NCBI GenBank assembly: GCA_028280785.1
Contig: JANQLF010000091.1
Span: 1-63,542 of the forward strand
Length of the DNA: 63,542 nucleotides
Source: Planctomycetota bacterium
Lineage (GTDB): Bacteria > Planctomycetota > UBA11346
Direction of reading: 5' to 3'
Below the pieces are notes generated by a model that was given only the letters and a program-made list of their open reading frames with translations, had not been told where the DNA came from and did not search any database. Each line of letters opens with the position of its first letter. Position 1 is the stretch's first letter. Made by a program: the position numbers and the translations under genes. Positions 25,580 through 35,971 of the stretch are shown one piece after another.

Positions 25580-28500
25580 CTAACTAGCTGCCATTTTAAT
25601 TTCAGGCGCTTTGGGGAGCAATTCCTGAAGACTACGCACACTATAAGTCTGATTGTGCTCAGCACGTAATGAACCAACCAACGCACTAGCTGCAGCAAGC
25701 GTGGTAAAGCATGGTGTGCCGTTAACTGCGCAGGCAGAGCGAATACGGGCTTCGTCGAAACGTGCGCCTTTATGATTTGGCGTGTTAATCACGAATAATA
25801 AATTTGATAAGTGATCAAGCAGGGTTTCACCGCCGTCTTGAATTTTATTCATACCACGTGCAGGGATGCCATTTTTATTTAAAACGTGGGCCGTGCCATG
25901 CGTTGATAAAACGGTGTAGCCAAGGTCAGCAATTTCACGTGCCAGTGGAATGAGTGAGCGCTTATCATTGTCGCGGACACTGATGAACACTTCTTTTTTA
26001 TCGGTTGCTTGCAGGGTGTTACCGGCACCAATTTGCGCTTTATAAAAAGCTTCGCCAAAGTCTGGGGCAATGCCCATGACCTCACCAGTTGAGCGCATTT
26101 CTGGGCCGAGGATGGTGTCGACACCTGGGAATTTATTAAATGGTAAAACCACTTCTTTGACCGAAACAATGTCTGGTTCTTTGTATGCTTGAATGCCGAG
26201 TTCTTTAAGCGTTGCGCCTGCCTGAATTAATGAGGCAACTTTCGCGAGTGGCAGACCGGTGGCTTTAGATACAAACGGCACGGTGCGCGATGCACGTGGG
26301 TTTACTTCGATTAAATAAACTTCTTCATGACGTACAGCAAACTGAATATTCATTAAGCCGCGCACATCTAATTCTTTGGCTAAGGCAAAGGCAATGTCGC
26401 GCATGCGATCGAGTAAGCGCTGCGATAAGGAATAACTTGGAATGACGCAGGCGGAATCACCTGAGTGAATGCCGCATTCCTCAATATGCTCGAGCATGCC
26501 GCCTATGACCACATCGGTGCCATCACTTAGCGCATCGACATCAATCTCGATTGCATTTTCTAAGAATTTATCGATTAATACAGGTGCATCAGGTGAAGCT
26601 TGTACGGCTTCGTCGATGTAATGATTTAAATCTTTCTCGGTGTAGACGATTTCCATACCACGACCACCAAGGACGAAGCTTGGGCGGACTACAACTGGGT
26701 AACCAACGCGGGCGGCTTCGCTGATCGCTTCTTCTTTCGAGCGTGCAATACCATTACTCGGTTGGAGGAGATTTAAATCTTCAAGTGTTTGTTTAAATAA
26801 TTCACGGTCACCGGCTTTGTTAATGTTCGCCGGGCTGGTACCAATGATAGGAACGCCAGCTGCTTCTAAAGCTAATGATAAATTCAACGGGGTTTGACCA
26901 CCGAATTGAACGATGACGCCTTCGGCACTCATTACATGCTGAATTTCTAAAACATCTTCTGTCGTTAACGGTTCGAAGAATAAATAGTCTGAAGTATCGT
27001 AATCGGTTGAAACGGTTTCAGGGTTTGAATTCACCATGATGGTTTCATAACCAGCCTCATGTAAGGCAAAGGCGGCATGACAACAACAGTAATCAAATTC
27101 AATACCTTGGCCGATGCGGTTTGGTCCACCGCCTAAAATCATAATGCGTTTTTTATCACCTTTACGTGATTCGCATTCCTGCTCATAGGTTGAATAATAG
27201 TACGGTGTAATTGCTTCAAATTCAGCAGCACAGGTGTCGACCAATTTATAAACTGGTCGGATATCGCCGTCCCAACGACGTTGGCGTACGGTTTCCTCTT
27301 CAGTGCCCCATAGCAGTGACAATTGCTTATCAGAAAAACCATCGCGTTTAGCAGCGCGTAATTCGTCGTCGCTAATTTTGTCTAAGCTATTGGCTTTGAG
27401 TTTAGCTTCGTGATCAACGATGCAGCGAAAGTGGAATAAAAACCATGGATCAATTTTGCAGGCATCGAAAATTTCTTGATTAGTTGCGCCAGCTTGCATG
27501 GCGTGGCGAACCAGCGTGATGCGATCGCGTTTCGGGGTGCTGAGGCGCTCGAGGACTTCGTCTTTATTTAAATCAAATCCATAGTCGTCGGCTTTATTTG
27601 GACCGAAGCCGCAACCACCATTTTCCAAACCGCGTAAAGCTTTTTGTAAGGATTCGCGCATGGTGCGACCAATAGCCATGACTTCACCAACGGATTTCAT
27701 TTGATAACCGAGCGTATCGTCGGCTTCAGGGAATTTTTCAAAAGCGAAGCGTGGAATTTTGGTAACAACATAATCGATGGTTGGTTCGAAACACGCAGGT
27801 GTCTCGCGCGTAATGTCGTTTTGTAATTCATCAAGCGTGTAGCCAGCAGCTAATTTTGCAGCAAATTTTGCAATGGGGAATCCAGTTGCTTTTGACGCTA
27901 AGGCTGATGAACGCGACACACGTGGATTCATTTCAATGACGACTAAGCGACCATCTTCTGGGTTTGTTGCAAATTGAATATTTGAGCCACCAGTTTCGAC
28001 ACCTACTTTGCGAATAATTGCCAGCGCGGCATCGCGCATGCGTTGATATTCACGGTCGGTTAAGGTTTGTGAGGGGGCAACGGTAATGGAGTCACCAGTA
28101 TGCACACCCATCGGGTCTAAATTTTCAATTGAACAAATAATAACAACGTTGTCTTTTTTGTCGCGCATGACCTCGAGTTCGAATTCTTTCCAACCGAGGA
28201 GGCTTTCTTCGATACTGATTTCACTAATGCGTGACAGGTGCAGGCCGCGTTTGGCAATCGTTTCAAATTCTTCTTCAGTCGTACAAAATCCGCCACCACT
28301 GCCGCCCATGGTAAATGATGGACGAATCATGCATGGCAGGCCAATGCGTTCTTTAACCGCTTGTGCATCTTCCCAGGAATTTGCTATTTCCGCACGAGCT
28401 TGTCCAAGGCCGAGTGAATTAATCACTTCAGCAAATTGTTCGCGGTCTTCAGCGCGTTGAATGACTTCGGCATTAGCCCCAATCATTTCAACATCAAACT

Positions 28501-28828
28501 CTTCGAGCGTGCCATTTTCGGCTAAGGACATACCGATGTTTAATGCGGTTTGGCCACCGAGTGTTGGCAGGATCGCATCAGGGCGTTCTTTGGCGATAAT
28601 ACGACGAACTGACTCTGGTGTGATTGGTTCAATGTAGGTTGCGTCAGCCATTTCCGGATCAGTCATGATCGTGGCTGGGTTTGAATTTACGAGGATAACG
28701 CGGTAACCTTCTTCGCGTAACGCCTTACAGGCTTGGGTGCCAGAGTAGTCAAATTCACAAGCTTGTCCGATGACAATGGGGCCAGATCCAACGATTAGGA
28801 TGCTTTTAATATCGGTCCGCTTAGGCAT
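25580..28828 (-). CDS. carB: Carbamoyl-phosphate synthase large chain
   Basis: 1082 aa, close to the usual 1073. Two homologous ATP-grasp halves are visible. The first starts [21 protein letters not shown] and has [11 protein letters not shown]; the second starts [20 protein letters not shown] and has [16 protein letters not shown] and [20 protein letters not shown]-terminal MGS-like regulatory domain (about 940-1082) contains [13 protein letters not shown] and [13 protein letters not shown]. It makes carbamoyl phosphate from bicarbonate, ammonia and 2 ATP for arginine and pyrimidine synthesis. The small chain gene carA is not adjacent. GAGGA lies about 12 bases before the ATG. Confidence 0.97.
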   Translation of the reverse strand: MPKRTDIKSILIVGSGPIVIGQACEFDYSGTQACKALREEGYRVILVNSNPATIMTDPEMADATYIEPITPESVRRIIAKERPDAILPTLGGQTALNIGMSLAENGTLEEFDVEMIGANAEVIQRAEDREQFAEVINSLGLGQARAEIANSWEDAQAVKERIGLPCMIRPSFTMGGSGGGFCTTEEEFETIAKRGLHLSRISEISIEESLLGWKEFELEVMRDKKDNVVIICSIENLDPMGVHTGDSITVAPSQTLTDREYQRMRDAALAIIRKVGVETGGSNIQFATNPEDGRLVVIEMNPRVSRSSALASKATGFPIAKFAAKLAAGYTLDELQNDITRETPACFEPTIDYVVTKIPRFAFEKFPEADDTLGYQMKSVGEVMAIGRTMRESLQKALRGLENGGCGFGPNKADDYGFDLNKDEVLERLSTPKRDRITLVRHAMQAGATNQEIFDACKIDPWFLFHFRCIVDHEAKLKANSLDKISDDELRAAKRDGFSDKQLSLLWGTEEETVRQRRWDGDIRPVYKLVDTCAAEFEAITPYYYSTYEQECESRKGDKKRIMILGGGPNRIGQGIEFDYCCCHAAFALHEAGYETIMVNSNPETVSTDYDTSDYLFFEPLTTEDVLEIQHVMSAEGVIVQFGGQTPLNLSLALEAAGVPIIGTSPANINKAGDRELFKQTLEDLNLLQPSNGIARSKEEAISEAARVGYPVVVRPSFVLGGRGMEIVYTEKDLNHYIDEAVQASPDAPVLIDKFLENAIEIDVDALSDGTDVVIGGMLEHIEECGIHSGDSACVIPSYSLSQRLLDRMRDIAFALAKELDVRGLMNIQFAVRHEEVYLIEVNPRASRTVPFVSKATGLPLAKVASLIQAGATLKELGIQAYKEPDIVSVKEVVLPFNKFPGVDTILGPEMRSTGEVMGIAPDFGEAFYKAQIGAGNTLQATDKKEVFISVRDNDKRSLIPLAREIADLGYTVLSTHGTAHVLNKNGIPARGMNKIQDGGETLLDHLSNLLFVINTPNHKGARFDEARIRSACAVNGTPCFTTLAAASALVGSLRAEHNQTYSVRSLQELLPKAPEIKMAAS

Positions 28829-28933
28829 AAATTTTTGGCGTCCTCAACACAAATTCGCACCAAGCTATTGCCTACTTTGGAAGCGCAAGACCTAGATTTT
28901 GAGCAACACCGTTATGCAAAAAATGCAGAGAAA

Positions 28934-29854
28934 TTATGCGAATAATTCAGGATGGCGGCGGCGAATACTGTAATAGGAGCCACCATCTCCGATGACGATG
29001 TGATCCTGTAGAGGTACTTCGAGGAGCTTGCCAGCAGCGTGCAAGCGTTTGGTCACGGCGAGGTCTGCGGCAGAGGCATCTGGCTTGCCGCTTGGATGAT
29101 TGTGCACTGCAATTGCGGATGCAGCACCGACTTGCAGAGCCCGTCTGAAAAACGCTCGTGGACCAGCATCAGTTCCATCAATGTCACCTTGGCTAATGCA
29201 ACGAACGTCGCCAATTAAACGCGACTGCGTATCGAGCGCTAAACACCACAGCTCTTCATGGCGGAGTGGGGACATGTCTGGTGCAATTAAATCGATGACG
29301 TCCTCGGGCTGGCGTAGCACTGGTCGTTGGGTGCGCTTGGACTTGCTCAGCCGGCGTCCTAATTCAAATGCTGCGGCAATTTCTGTAGCCTTGGCAGGTC
29401 CAAGTCCCTCAGCTTGCATCAGTTCTTCAATGTCGAGATCGGCCAGACCAATAACGCCTTCATGCTCACGTACCAGGCGATGGGCAAACTCGAGAACGCC
29501 TTCATTGGCATTGCCTGTACGAAGGAGCAGTGCCATTAATTCAGCATCGGCTAAGGATTGAATGCCTTGGGCTTGGGCCTTTTCCCGCGGTTGTTCATGG
29601 CTCGGCATTTGAGCGAGGTGCTTGGGTTTTTGTGCAGCAGCTAAATACATTTTACGACTGGCAGTTTCCCAACCATTTTCATTTAATTCTTTGAATGACA
29701 GCAAGCGTTTGAGTAAGTCGCTTGCGTGATAATGAGCAATGCCAGCAGCAACGAGGTCATCACATTGTGGATTATCATGACGAAGTGCTTCGTGCAGTGC
29801 CTGGCGCATGCCATCTTTTTTATCGAGTTGAAATAGATGAATGAGTTGGGCCAT
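28934..29854 (-). CDS. radC: RadC-family JAB/MPN metalloprotein
   Basis: 306 aa from the ATG at 29854 (MAQLIHLFQLDKKDG). A longer in-frame start at 29905 would overlap the upstream gene. An unusual N-terminal segment of roughly 80 residues precedes the standard RadC body, which starts near EKAQAQGIQSLADAELMALL. A helix-hairpin-helix follows (MQAEGLGPAKATEIAAAFE). The JAMM motif is AIAVHNHPSGKPDASAAD, with the catalytic Glu likely in EELWCLAL. The family is called DNA repair protein RadC, but its biochemical role is unsettled. It is 4 bp after the unknown membrane-protein gene and probably co-transcribed with it. Confidence 0.9.
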   Translation of the reverse strand: MAQLIHLFQLDKKDGMRQALHEALRHDNPQCDDLVAAGIAHYHASDLLKRLLSFKELNENGWETASRKMYLAAAQKPKHLAQMPSHEQPREKAQAQGIQSLADAELMALLLRTGNANEGVLEFAHRLVREHEGVIGLADLDIEELMQAEGLGPAKATEIAAAFELGRRLSKSKRTQRPVLRQPEDVIDLIAPDMSPLRHEELWCLALDTQSRLIGDVRCISQGDIDGTDAGPRAFFRRALQVGAASAIAVHNHPSGKPDASAADLAVTKRLHAAGKLLEVPLQDHIVIGDGGSYYSIRRRHPELFA

Positions 29855-29858
29855 GAAT

Positions 29859-30446
29859 TTAGCCCATGAGCATGTGCGCAGCCACCAGCATGGCCACAGA
29901 AACAACTAAGCCCAGCATTAACAGGATAAGTCGCGTTTTATTCGGTGGTGGGAGTTCGTTAATGATGGCTTCATAGGATTCACAAGCCTCATGATGTTGT
30001 TTGTGCCATTTTTCAATTTCTTTTTGATGAGCACCTATGCCATCTTCTTTGTACCAGGTTTCCATTTGTTCAGGAATATCTTTGAGTGCATGGTAAATTG
30101 GTTTGAGCTTTTTAACGACAGATTTTTCGTCATCAGATTTTTCAGTGATGGCATCGAGGGTCTTATAGGCATCTCTACAACGGAGGGCGTGCATGCATAA
30201 ATAACGTGCTTGTGTCAGGACTTCTTGAAGCGGCGCTTGCAATGCGGCTTGTTGCTTAGCTTTATCGGGATCAGGCTTTTTGATCAGATCGGGTGCTGGC
30301 GTGCTAAAATAGACATCAAATGGTGGGTCATTGGGCAATTGTAAACAGCGCACCCACAAGCTGCCTAGACCAATGAGCAGGCCGAAGGCCAGCAGGGCGA
30401 CAACCACGCCAAACATGGCGATAAAAATTTGATGAATAATGTCCAT
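29859..30446 (-). CDS. Unknown protein with membrane helices at both ends
   Basis: 195 aa. Helix 1 is at about 8-32 (FGVVVALLAFGLLIGLGSLWV) and helix 2 at about 173-193 (LILLMLGLVVSVAMLVAAHML). Between them lies a soluble, charged, mostly helical stretch with four His in KWHKQHHEACESYEA. I do not recognise a family. It lies 4 bp upstream of radC on the same strand, so the two share a transcript. Reading frame and hydrophobic pattern support a real gene. Confidence 0.75.
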   Translation of the reverse strand: MDIIHQIFIAMFGVVVALLAFGLLIGLGSLWVRCLQLPNDPPFDVYFSTPAPDLIKKPDPDKAKQQAALQAPLQEVLTQARYLCMHALRCRDAYKTLDAITEKSDDEKSVVKKLKPIYHALKDIPEQMETWYKEDGIGAHQKEIEKWHKQHHEACESYEAIINELPPPNKTRLILLMLGLVVSVAMLVAAHMLMG

Positions 30447-30639
30447 ACGTGTAAGAAGTATGTGTAGAGCTGTCTTTCCTCAAGCATCACCAGCCTTGTC
30501 CTCACTTTACAAAGCTGCCGCAAGCGCAAGGTATCTGGCCCTCATTCAGCGACGACCATATGCCATGCCGATGCCTGGTTTAGCGTAGCGCGACTGAGAC
30601 GACCTGTTCAATCCATATTTCTGAAAAAGGAATCCACAC

Positions 30640-31227
30640 ATGACCTTAGTTCAAAAACAAGCACCTGATTTTGCCGCTCAAGCCGTCAACGCAGATGGCA
30701 GCATCGGTGAGTTAAAACTCAGCGATTACAAAGGCAAATGGACTGTTTTATTCTTTTACCCACTCGACTTCACCTTCGTCTGCCCAACTGAAATCATTGC
30801 CTTCAGTGACCGTGGTGCAGATTTTGATGCGGTTGGTGCTAGCGTTGTCGGTGTCAGCATCGATAGCCACTTCACCCACTTAGCATGGCGCAACACTCCA
30901 CGTAAAGATGGTGGCCTCGGTGACCTGACTTACCCATTGGTTGCGGACCTCAACAAGAGCATCTGCCGTGACTACGGCGTCTTGATCGAGGATGCAGGCA
31001 TCGCCTTGCGCGGCCTCTTCGTCATCGACCCAGAAGGCGTTGTGCGCGCGCAAATCGTTCATGACCTTCCTGTTGGCCGTAACGTTGATGAAGTCCTTCG
31101 TGTCATCAAAGCCTTCCAATTCACCGACGAGCATGGCGAAGTCTGCCCAGCGAACTGGAACGAAGGCTCAGCGACCATGAAGCCCGATCCAGAAGGCTCA
31201 AAAGAGTACTTTAGCTCAGCTAACTAG
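30640..31227 (+). CDS. 2-Cys peroxiredoxin (AhpC/Prx1 type)
   Basis: 195 aa. The peroxidatic Cys is in [14 protein letters not shown] (about residue 50) and the resolving Cys in [11 protein letters not shown] near the C-terminus (about 168). The C-terminal tail KEYFSSAN is the region after the resolving Cys that governs sensitivity to over-oxidation. It reduces peroxides in the cytoplasm, with thioredoxin and the trxB product in this window a likely reductant. AAAGGAA precedes the ATG. It is a single-gene transcript with terminators behind it. Confidence 0.96.
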   Translation: MTLVQKQAPDFAAQAVNADGSIGELKLSDYKGKWTVLFFYPLDFTFVCPTEIIAFSDRGADFDAVGASVVGVSIDSHFTHLAWRNTPRKDGGLGDLTYPLVADLNKSICRDYGVLIEDAGIALRGLFVIDPEGVVRAQIVHDLPVGRNVDEVLRVIKAFQFTDEHGEVCPANWNEGSATMKPDPEGSKEYFSSAN

Positions 31228-31244
31228 TCCCCAACTAGGGTAGC

Positions 31245-31325
31245 CGTTGAGGCCCAAAAATGGCCTTCAACGTGTAACTGACTAACGATCGACCCCTTGT
31301 GTGCTGCACAGGGGGTCGTTGTTGT
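31245..31325 (+). terminator. Tandem stem-loops ending the peroxiredoxin transcript
   Basis: A first hairpin, CGTTGAGGCC with GGCCTTCAACG (31246-31272, one bulged T), is followed by a strong second one. CGACCCCTTGTG pairs with CACAGGGGGTCG (31290-31318, one mismatch or bulge) and leads into GTTGTTGTTT. The second has the shape of an intrinsic terminator. Confidence 0.7.
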
Positions 31326-31463
31326 TTGGGGTCGAGAGTGTATCATCACAGGACGCTAGTCGGCTTAAGCCTCTCTAGCCATAGCGATTGTGTTCTGAAA
31401 CTGGTTCTCCGCCTGTCGGCACACGATTGAATTGGATAAATTGGGCCCTGAAGGAGTACCTAG

Positions 31464-34400
31464 ATGGCAGATGCAGAGAACATACCAGATATTGATCATG
31501 GTTTGGCATCACTGACCGAAGAGACAACCGCTGCGGAGTTTTTGCGTAGCAAAGGTCAGCATCGTAAAGTCAAAACGATTAATAAAGAGAAGTTAAAGCA
31601 GTGGATTACGCAAGCTATCGGACAAACCCGCGCGGGTATGGCTAATGCGTACAATGATGAAGAAAAAGAAGAATTATTAAAGAAGACCCAAGAGCAACTT
31701 GAAGAAGTAATGGCGCGTGCCGCAGCAGCAGAAGCAGATGTTCAAGAGCGTGAGAAAAATAAACGCGCCATGGCATCTGAAATTGAAGCATTACAAGCGC
31801 GCGCTGCCGATGCCGAAGGTGTTGAAGATAAATCCGCAGAATTAGCGGCGGCGATGGCGACCATCGCTAAATTGCAAGACCAATATAATACCTCGCATCA
31901 GGAAGCCGAAGATCTTCGTTTAGATGTTTTTGAATTACAAGATCAATTAAACACCAAAATGGCTTTATCGCGATCAACCATGGAAGAAAAAGATCGCCTT
32001 AAAGAAACCATGCAAGGTCTGATGATGCGCGCTAGTGATTTAACCGGCGGCGTCATGCACTTAGACCAAGAATATTATGCTGGTTCACATGCTGAGGAAA
32101 ATCCGGTTGATGATGACATCGATTTAAATGAACAATTTTTCCATGATTTTGAAGTCGGTTCAAAAGTTATTGAATCATTATCAGGTGATTTGCAAAAATT
32201 ACGTGAAATAACCGAGTCTGAAAATGATAAAGACCCTGAAGCAGAGGCCGTTGAAGCAGCCAGTGCTGGTTTGTTATCTCGAGATCTTGGATTATTGGAG
32301 CAATTAAAAGCTGGTTCGCTTGCAGCATCTGATGTTGCTATGCCTGTAGACGGTTTAATTGAAGCTTTGGATGGGGCACGCGAAGAGGCCAACACGCTCG
32401 AAAAAGAAGCAGCCGAAGCGATGGGTATGCCGCAAACAGCAGGCAGTGTTTCTGCTTTACCAGACGCTGGTGGTGACCCGGCTGAAGTATTGGCTGGCGC
32501 TACCGCAGTAGCTCGTGAATTAGCCGCGCTATTCGCCAAACAGAAAAATCGTTTGAGTGCGTTGCAGATGATGGTTGATGAAGCTGATTCGGCACGCAGT
32601 AGTGAAGAGGCTGAAGTTGAGCAGGCGCAGGCTGGTCAAGCTGAAGCTTATAAATTTTATAATGCACTACTTGAAAATATTAAAACCCAGGCCGATGAAA
32701 TGGGTGTTCAAGTTGGTGATGCTATTACAGATGAGAGCGCAGAAAATCCATCACGCAACGCGGCTGCTGCACAAGCAGTTTTAGAATTAGCACAACAAGC
32801 TGGCGATACCGCTGCACTTGAGCAATACGATGCCTTGCTTGGTGATATTGCTGAACAAGCCGAAGCGAGTGGTGTAGACGCTGATGCTAAATTAACCGAT
32901 GCTGATGCCGATGTTGCTGAGCGCAAAGCTGTTGCTGAACAAGCACTCGCAGCAATCGCACAAAAAGCTACTGATGATAGCGTGCAAAATAATTATGATG
33001 CCTTATTAGAACGCATTGCTGAAGAAGCTAAAGAATCTGAAGTTGATGTCCCAGCAGACATGACTGATAATGATAAAAATATCGAAGAGCGTCAGGCTGC
33101 TGCTGAAAAAGCATTAGAAGAATTAACTGATCAATCGAAAAATATTACCGCCTTGCAAGAGCAATTGGATGAAGCACTGCAAGACGTTGATATTGAAGCT
33201 GCGCCGGAACCCGTCGCACAGCGTGATCATGCTGCAGTGAAAGGTTTGTTCGCAGACCGTATCGGTACGCTTGTTGGTAAACATAAAGATTTACAACAAG
33301 AACATGCTACTTTAGCAGAAGAAAAAGCCCAGCTCGAACAAGAGAAAGCCGAGCTCGAACGTCAAATTGCCGAAACTGATGAAAAATTATCAGCACAAGC
33401 ACCACATGAAAAAGAATTAGCCCAAGCTGTAATGAAGGCGGCGCAAGGTGATGAAGAATTAGCTGGTGATGATGCTGTGCTCGATTTAGCTTTGGCTATT
33501 GATGATTACAATGATGACATTGCCACTGATAATGACGAGCGCAATTTAGTTGAACAAAGTTCGAAAGTTATTCAGGCTTTAGGTGAGCGTAAACATGCAT
33601 TAATGACAGAGCTTGCCCAATTAAAAGCCAGCCAGTTAGACCGTGATTCGAAAATGGAAAATATCGAATCACAGATGGCAGAAGCCTTGGCCGAACGCGA
33701 TGAAATGGCAGAGAGTGGCAAAGAAATTATCAGCCAATTGACATCGCAACGTGATGGCAAAGTAAAAGAATTGGAAGATGCCAAATCAGAATTAAACGAA
33801 AAAGATGTGAAGCTGAACGAATTAGAAGCATCGATTCACGGTTTTGCCGATCGTTTAAATGATTTGGTAGCCGATGAAGACGGTCAATCCGATGCAGTTG
33901 CTTCTGCAAAAGCTGATGCACGAGCTGCCTTGGATAAAATGCCGGGTGAAAAATCAGTGCCGCTGAAGCAAGAGGTGGCCAGCGAATTAACGACTTCTGG
34001 TATAGCATTAATTGACGCTTTAAGTCGCGATGGCGGTGCTAAGGCAAAAACCTTAGAAACGGAATTAGCAGCAGCTACCGCTGCGGTTGCTGCTGGCGCT
34101 GCAACGGCGGCAGCGAAAGAAGCGGAAATCGCTGCTAAAGAGAAAGAATTAGACGAAGCGAAAGAACAGGTCGCCGCTAAAGAAAATGAATTAAACGAAG
34201 CCAAAACCGCTGCTGAGGCTAAAGACCAAGATATTAAAGAAAAAGAAGAGAAAATTGCCGTGCTCGAAGAAGCCGAACAAGCAAACCGCGAGGTGGCGAA
34301 ACATATCGCAGCACTTGCGGGGGTTGCCGGTGAGAAAACAGAGAACGAAGAAATTGAAGACCTGCATGCGGACCTTGAGGTGACGTTAAGTGAAGTGCCT

Positions 34401-35282
34401 GAAGATGAGGCTGCACTGGGCCGTGAAGGGCTGAATAAAGAGCTTGCTGACAACGGTGTGGCTGTCCTTGACGCGATTAAAAAGCAGCTTGAGGAAAAAG
34501 GTGCGGCGCTTGATAAGACCGCTGCTGAGCGTGATGAACTTAAGGGCTTGTTGCGCGATTCGCGTGCGGCGATTGAAGAATATCGTGCGCGCAACGAAGA
34601 ATCATCAAATAGCTCTGCTGGTGAAGTGAAAGATTTAAGTGCAAAATTATCAGAAGCTGAAAAAGCCAAAGATAAAGTTGCGCGCGAAATGCAGCAGCAA
34701 ATTGATGATTATCGACTCGAAGAAAATGTCTTGAAAAAGAAAATTGATGAACTCACCAAGCAGGTGCAAGCCCGTGATGATGAAATTTTATCAATTAAAC
34801 GTGCTGAAGATAATGCTGATGATCAACAAGTTGAATTATCAACCTTGCAGGCACAGAGCGAAGCACTTGAAGAAGAACTCAAGGAAGCGCGTCGAAAACT
34901 GCAAGCCTATGAAGAGGCTCAAAGTGCAGTTGGTGGTAAAGAGGAGTTCTCTGCAGGTGCATTGAAGTCTGAGGTGGCGAAACTGCGTGAAGAGCGTGAG
35001 GAATTACGCAACCGCATTCGCGGCGTCGAAGATGAATTAGCTACTGAAAAATCTCGTGTTGAATCAATGAAAGAAGATCGACAAAATCTTCGTGATGAAT
35101 TTGATAAAGAACGCGAGCAAATCGAATCAAATCTCGAGCGCGAGAAGACAGCTCACGCTGAAGACTCCGAAGCGCTCAAGAAATTGCGTAGTGATCTTGC
35201 TGGTGCTCAAGCACGCATTCGTGCCTTATCTGAAAGCGGCGATGCTGCTGATGATGGCGGAGACGAACCAAAAATAATATAG
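31464..35282 (+). CDS. Giant acidic coiled-coil protein with tandem 56-residue repeats
   Basis: 1272 aa, dominated by Glu, Ala, Lys, Leu and Gln heptads and lacking a signal peptide or membrane helix, so probably cytoplasmic. A short N-terminal region (1-60, containing LRSKGQHRKVKTINKEKLKQ) precedes the coils. Residues 399-454, 455-510 and 511-566 are three tandem 56-residue units, each starting YNALLE, YDALLG or YDALLE and ending in an Ala-rich helix. A second, looser repeat (about 60 residues, ending GIALIDAL or GVAVLDAI) occurs further on. GAAGGAG is a good ribosome site. Scaffold, cytoskeletal or SMC-like roles are all possible; I assign none. A strong terminator follows. Confidence 0.85.
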   Translation: MADAENIPDIDHGLASLTEETTAAEFLRSKGQHRKVKTINKEKLKQWITQAIGQTRAGMANAYNDEEKEELLKKTQEQLEEVMARAAAAEADVQEREKNKRAMASEIEALQARAADAEGVEDKSAELAAAMATIAKLQDQYNTSHQEAEDLRLDVFELQDQLNTKMALSRSTMEEKDRLKETMQGLMMRASDLTGGVMHLDQEYYAGSHAEENPVDDDIDLNEQFFHDFEVGSKVIESLSGDLQKLREITESENDKDPEAEAVEAASAGLLSRDLGLLEQLKAGSLAASDVAMPVDGLIEALDGAREEANTLEKEAAEAMGMPQTAGSVSALPDAGGDPAEVLAGATAVARELAALFAKQKNRLSALQMMVDEADSARSSEEAEVEQAQAGQAEAYKFYNALLENIKTQADEMGVQVGDAITDESAENPSRNAAAAQAVLELAQQAGDTAALEQYDALLGDIAEQAEASGVDADAKLTDADADVAERKAVAEQALAAIAQKATDDSVQNNYDALLERIAEEAKESEVDVPADMTDNDKNIEERQAAAEKALEELTDQSKNITALQEQLDEALQDVDIEAAPEPVAQRDHAAVKGLFADRIGTLVGKHKDLQQEHATLAEEKAQLEQEKAELERQIAETDEKLSAQAPHEKELAQAVMKAAQGDEELAGDDAVLDLALAIDDYNDDIATDNDERNLVEQSSKVIQALGERKHALMTELAQLKASQLDRDSKMENIESQMAEALAERDEMAESGKEIISQLTSQRDGKVKELEDAKSELNEKDVKLNELEASIHGFADRLNDLVADEDGQSDAVASAKADARAALDKMPGEKSVPLKQEVASELTTSGIALIDALSRDGGAKAKTLETELAAATAAVAAGAATAAAKEAEIAAKEKELDEAKEQVAAKENELNEAKTAAEAKDQDIKEKEEKIAVLEEAEQANREVAKHIAALAGVAGEKTENEEIEDLHADLEVTLSEVPEDEAALGREGLNKELADNGVAVLDAIKKQLEEKGAALDKTAAERDELKGLLRDSRAAIEEYRARNEESSNSSAGEVKDLSAKLSEAEKAKDKVAREMQQQIDDYRLEENVLKKKIDELTKQVQARDDEILSIKRAEDNADDQQVELSTLQAQSEALEEELKEARRKLQAYEEAQSAVGGKEEFSAGALKSEVAKLREEREELRNRIRGVEDELATEKSRVESMKEDRQNLRDEFDKEREQIESNLEREKTAHAEDSEALKKLRSDLAGAQARIRALSESGDAADDGGDEPKII

Positions 35283-35328
35283 TTCTTTGTTTTTAGGTAT
35301 TGGTTTTTAGTTATTGGAAAATTAATGG

Positions 35329-35356
35329 CGCCGAGCATACAATGCTCGGCGTTTTT
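35329..35356 (+). terminator. Intrinsic terminator after the coiled-coil gene
   Basis: A perfect 10-bp stem CGCCGAGCAT/ATGCTCGGCG with a 3-base loop runs straight into TTTTT. It ends the coiled-coil gene on the plus strand. It also faces the convergent small membrane-protein gene and may act bidirectionally. Confidence 0.9.
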
Positions 35357-35726
35357 AATTAATTCTTTCCAAACGGTTTCGCGTTGCATGAATATCAGTG
35401 ATTACACCGAAGGTCATTAAGAGACCGAGGATGATTGCACCGACTGCAAAGCCTTCAGCTCGTCCGCCCGGTAATCGTCCGGGAATAAATTCATATATGC
35501 CATTGGCGATGACAATGGCGAAGAGAATGATTGCAGGGATGCATAAGAAATAGAGGGCCATGCGCATGTTGCGCAGTCGTTTGCTGAGACGTTGTCGCAT
35601 TTTGTCTTTAAGTCGATCTCGACGCTTGGGGTCAACGCGTGGACTCTTGCAGTCGTTTCTTCGACGTGGAGTCGTGCGTATCTGATGATCGCGTTTTTCT
35701 AAGCCCGGTAACATTTTATAGACCAT
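35355..35726 (-). CDS. Small two-helix membrane protein, unknown
   Basis: 123 aa. A very basic N-terminal half (residues 10-55, rich in Arg and Lys) precedes helix 1 (MALYFLCIPAIILFAIVIA) and helix 2 (GFAVGAIILGLLMTFGVI), with a Gly/Arg loop between. AGG lies nine bases before the ATG. By the positive-inside rule both ends should be cytoplasmic. No family is recognised. It overlaps the tail of the terminator at 35329-35356. Other frames here also show short open stretches, so confidence is moderate. The 245 bp upstream (35727-35971) hold nothing clear beyond AT-rich promoter-like sequence. Confidence 0.6.
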   Translation of the reverse strand: MVYKMLPGLEKRDHQIRTTPRRRNDCKSPRVDPKRRDRLKDKMRQRLSKRLRNMRMALYFLCIPAIILFAIVIANGIYEFIPGRLPGGRAEGFAVGAIILGLLMTFGVITDIHATRNRLERIN

Positions 35727-35971
35727 GATCTGGAGCCTAGTAGGTCAGATAAGCATGTGTGCGCGAACACAGGTAATCATAATCACTTATGCTGAAATGG
35801 ACTCATAAGATACCTAAATCTCATGCACAAAAACTTACGATACAAAACTAATTGCTTAACATAAGTATAATATTACTAACACCTTAAATAAATCTTGCTA
35901 TTTAGACCAGAATCTATAGTGTTCATTACCTTTTCGACACATTTCCAGCTTCAAAGTAAAGTGAAACAAAG

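Noticed and set aside
29100..29561. 153-codon plus-strand frame inside radC
   Set aside because: It is opposite the JAMM and helix-hairpin-helix motifs of radC, has low-complexity Ser/Arg composition and no ribosome site.
33884..34669. 261-codon open frame antisense to the coiled-coil gene (also 32075-32539 minus)
   Set aside because: Its Ser/Ala/Phe-rich product is the mirror of Glu/Ala/Lys-rich coiled-coil codons. The plus-strand gene has a good ribosome site and terminator; the antisense frame has neither.
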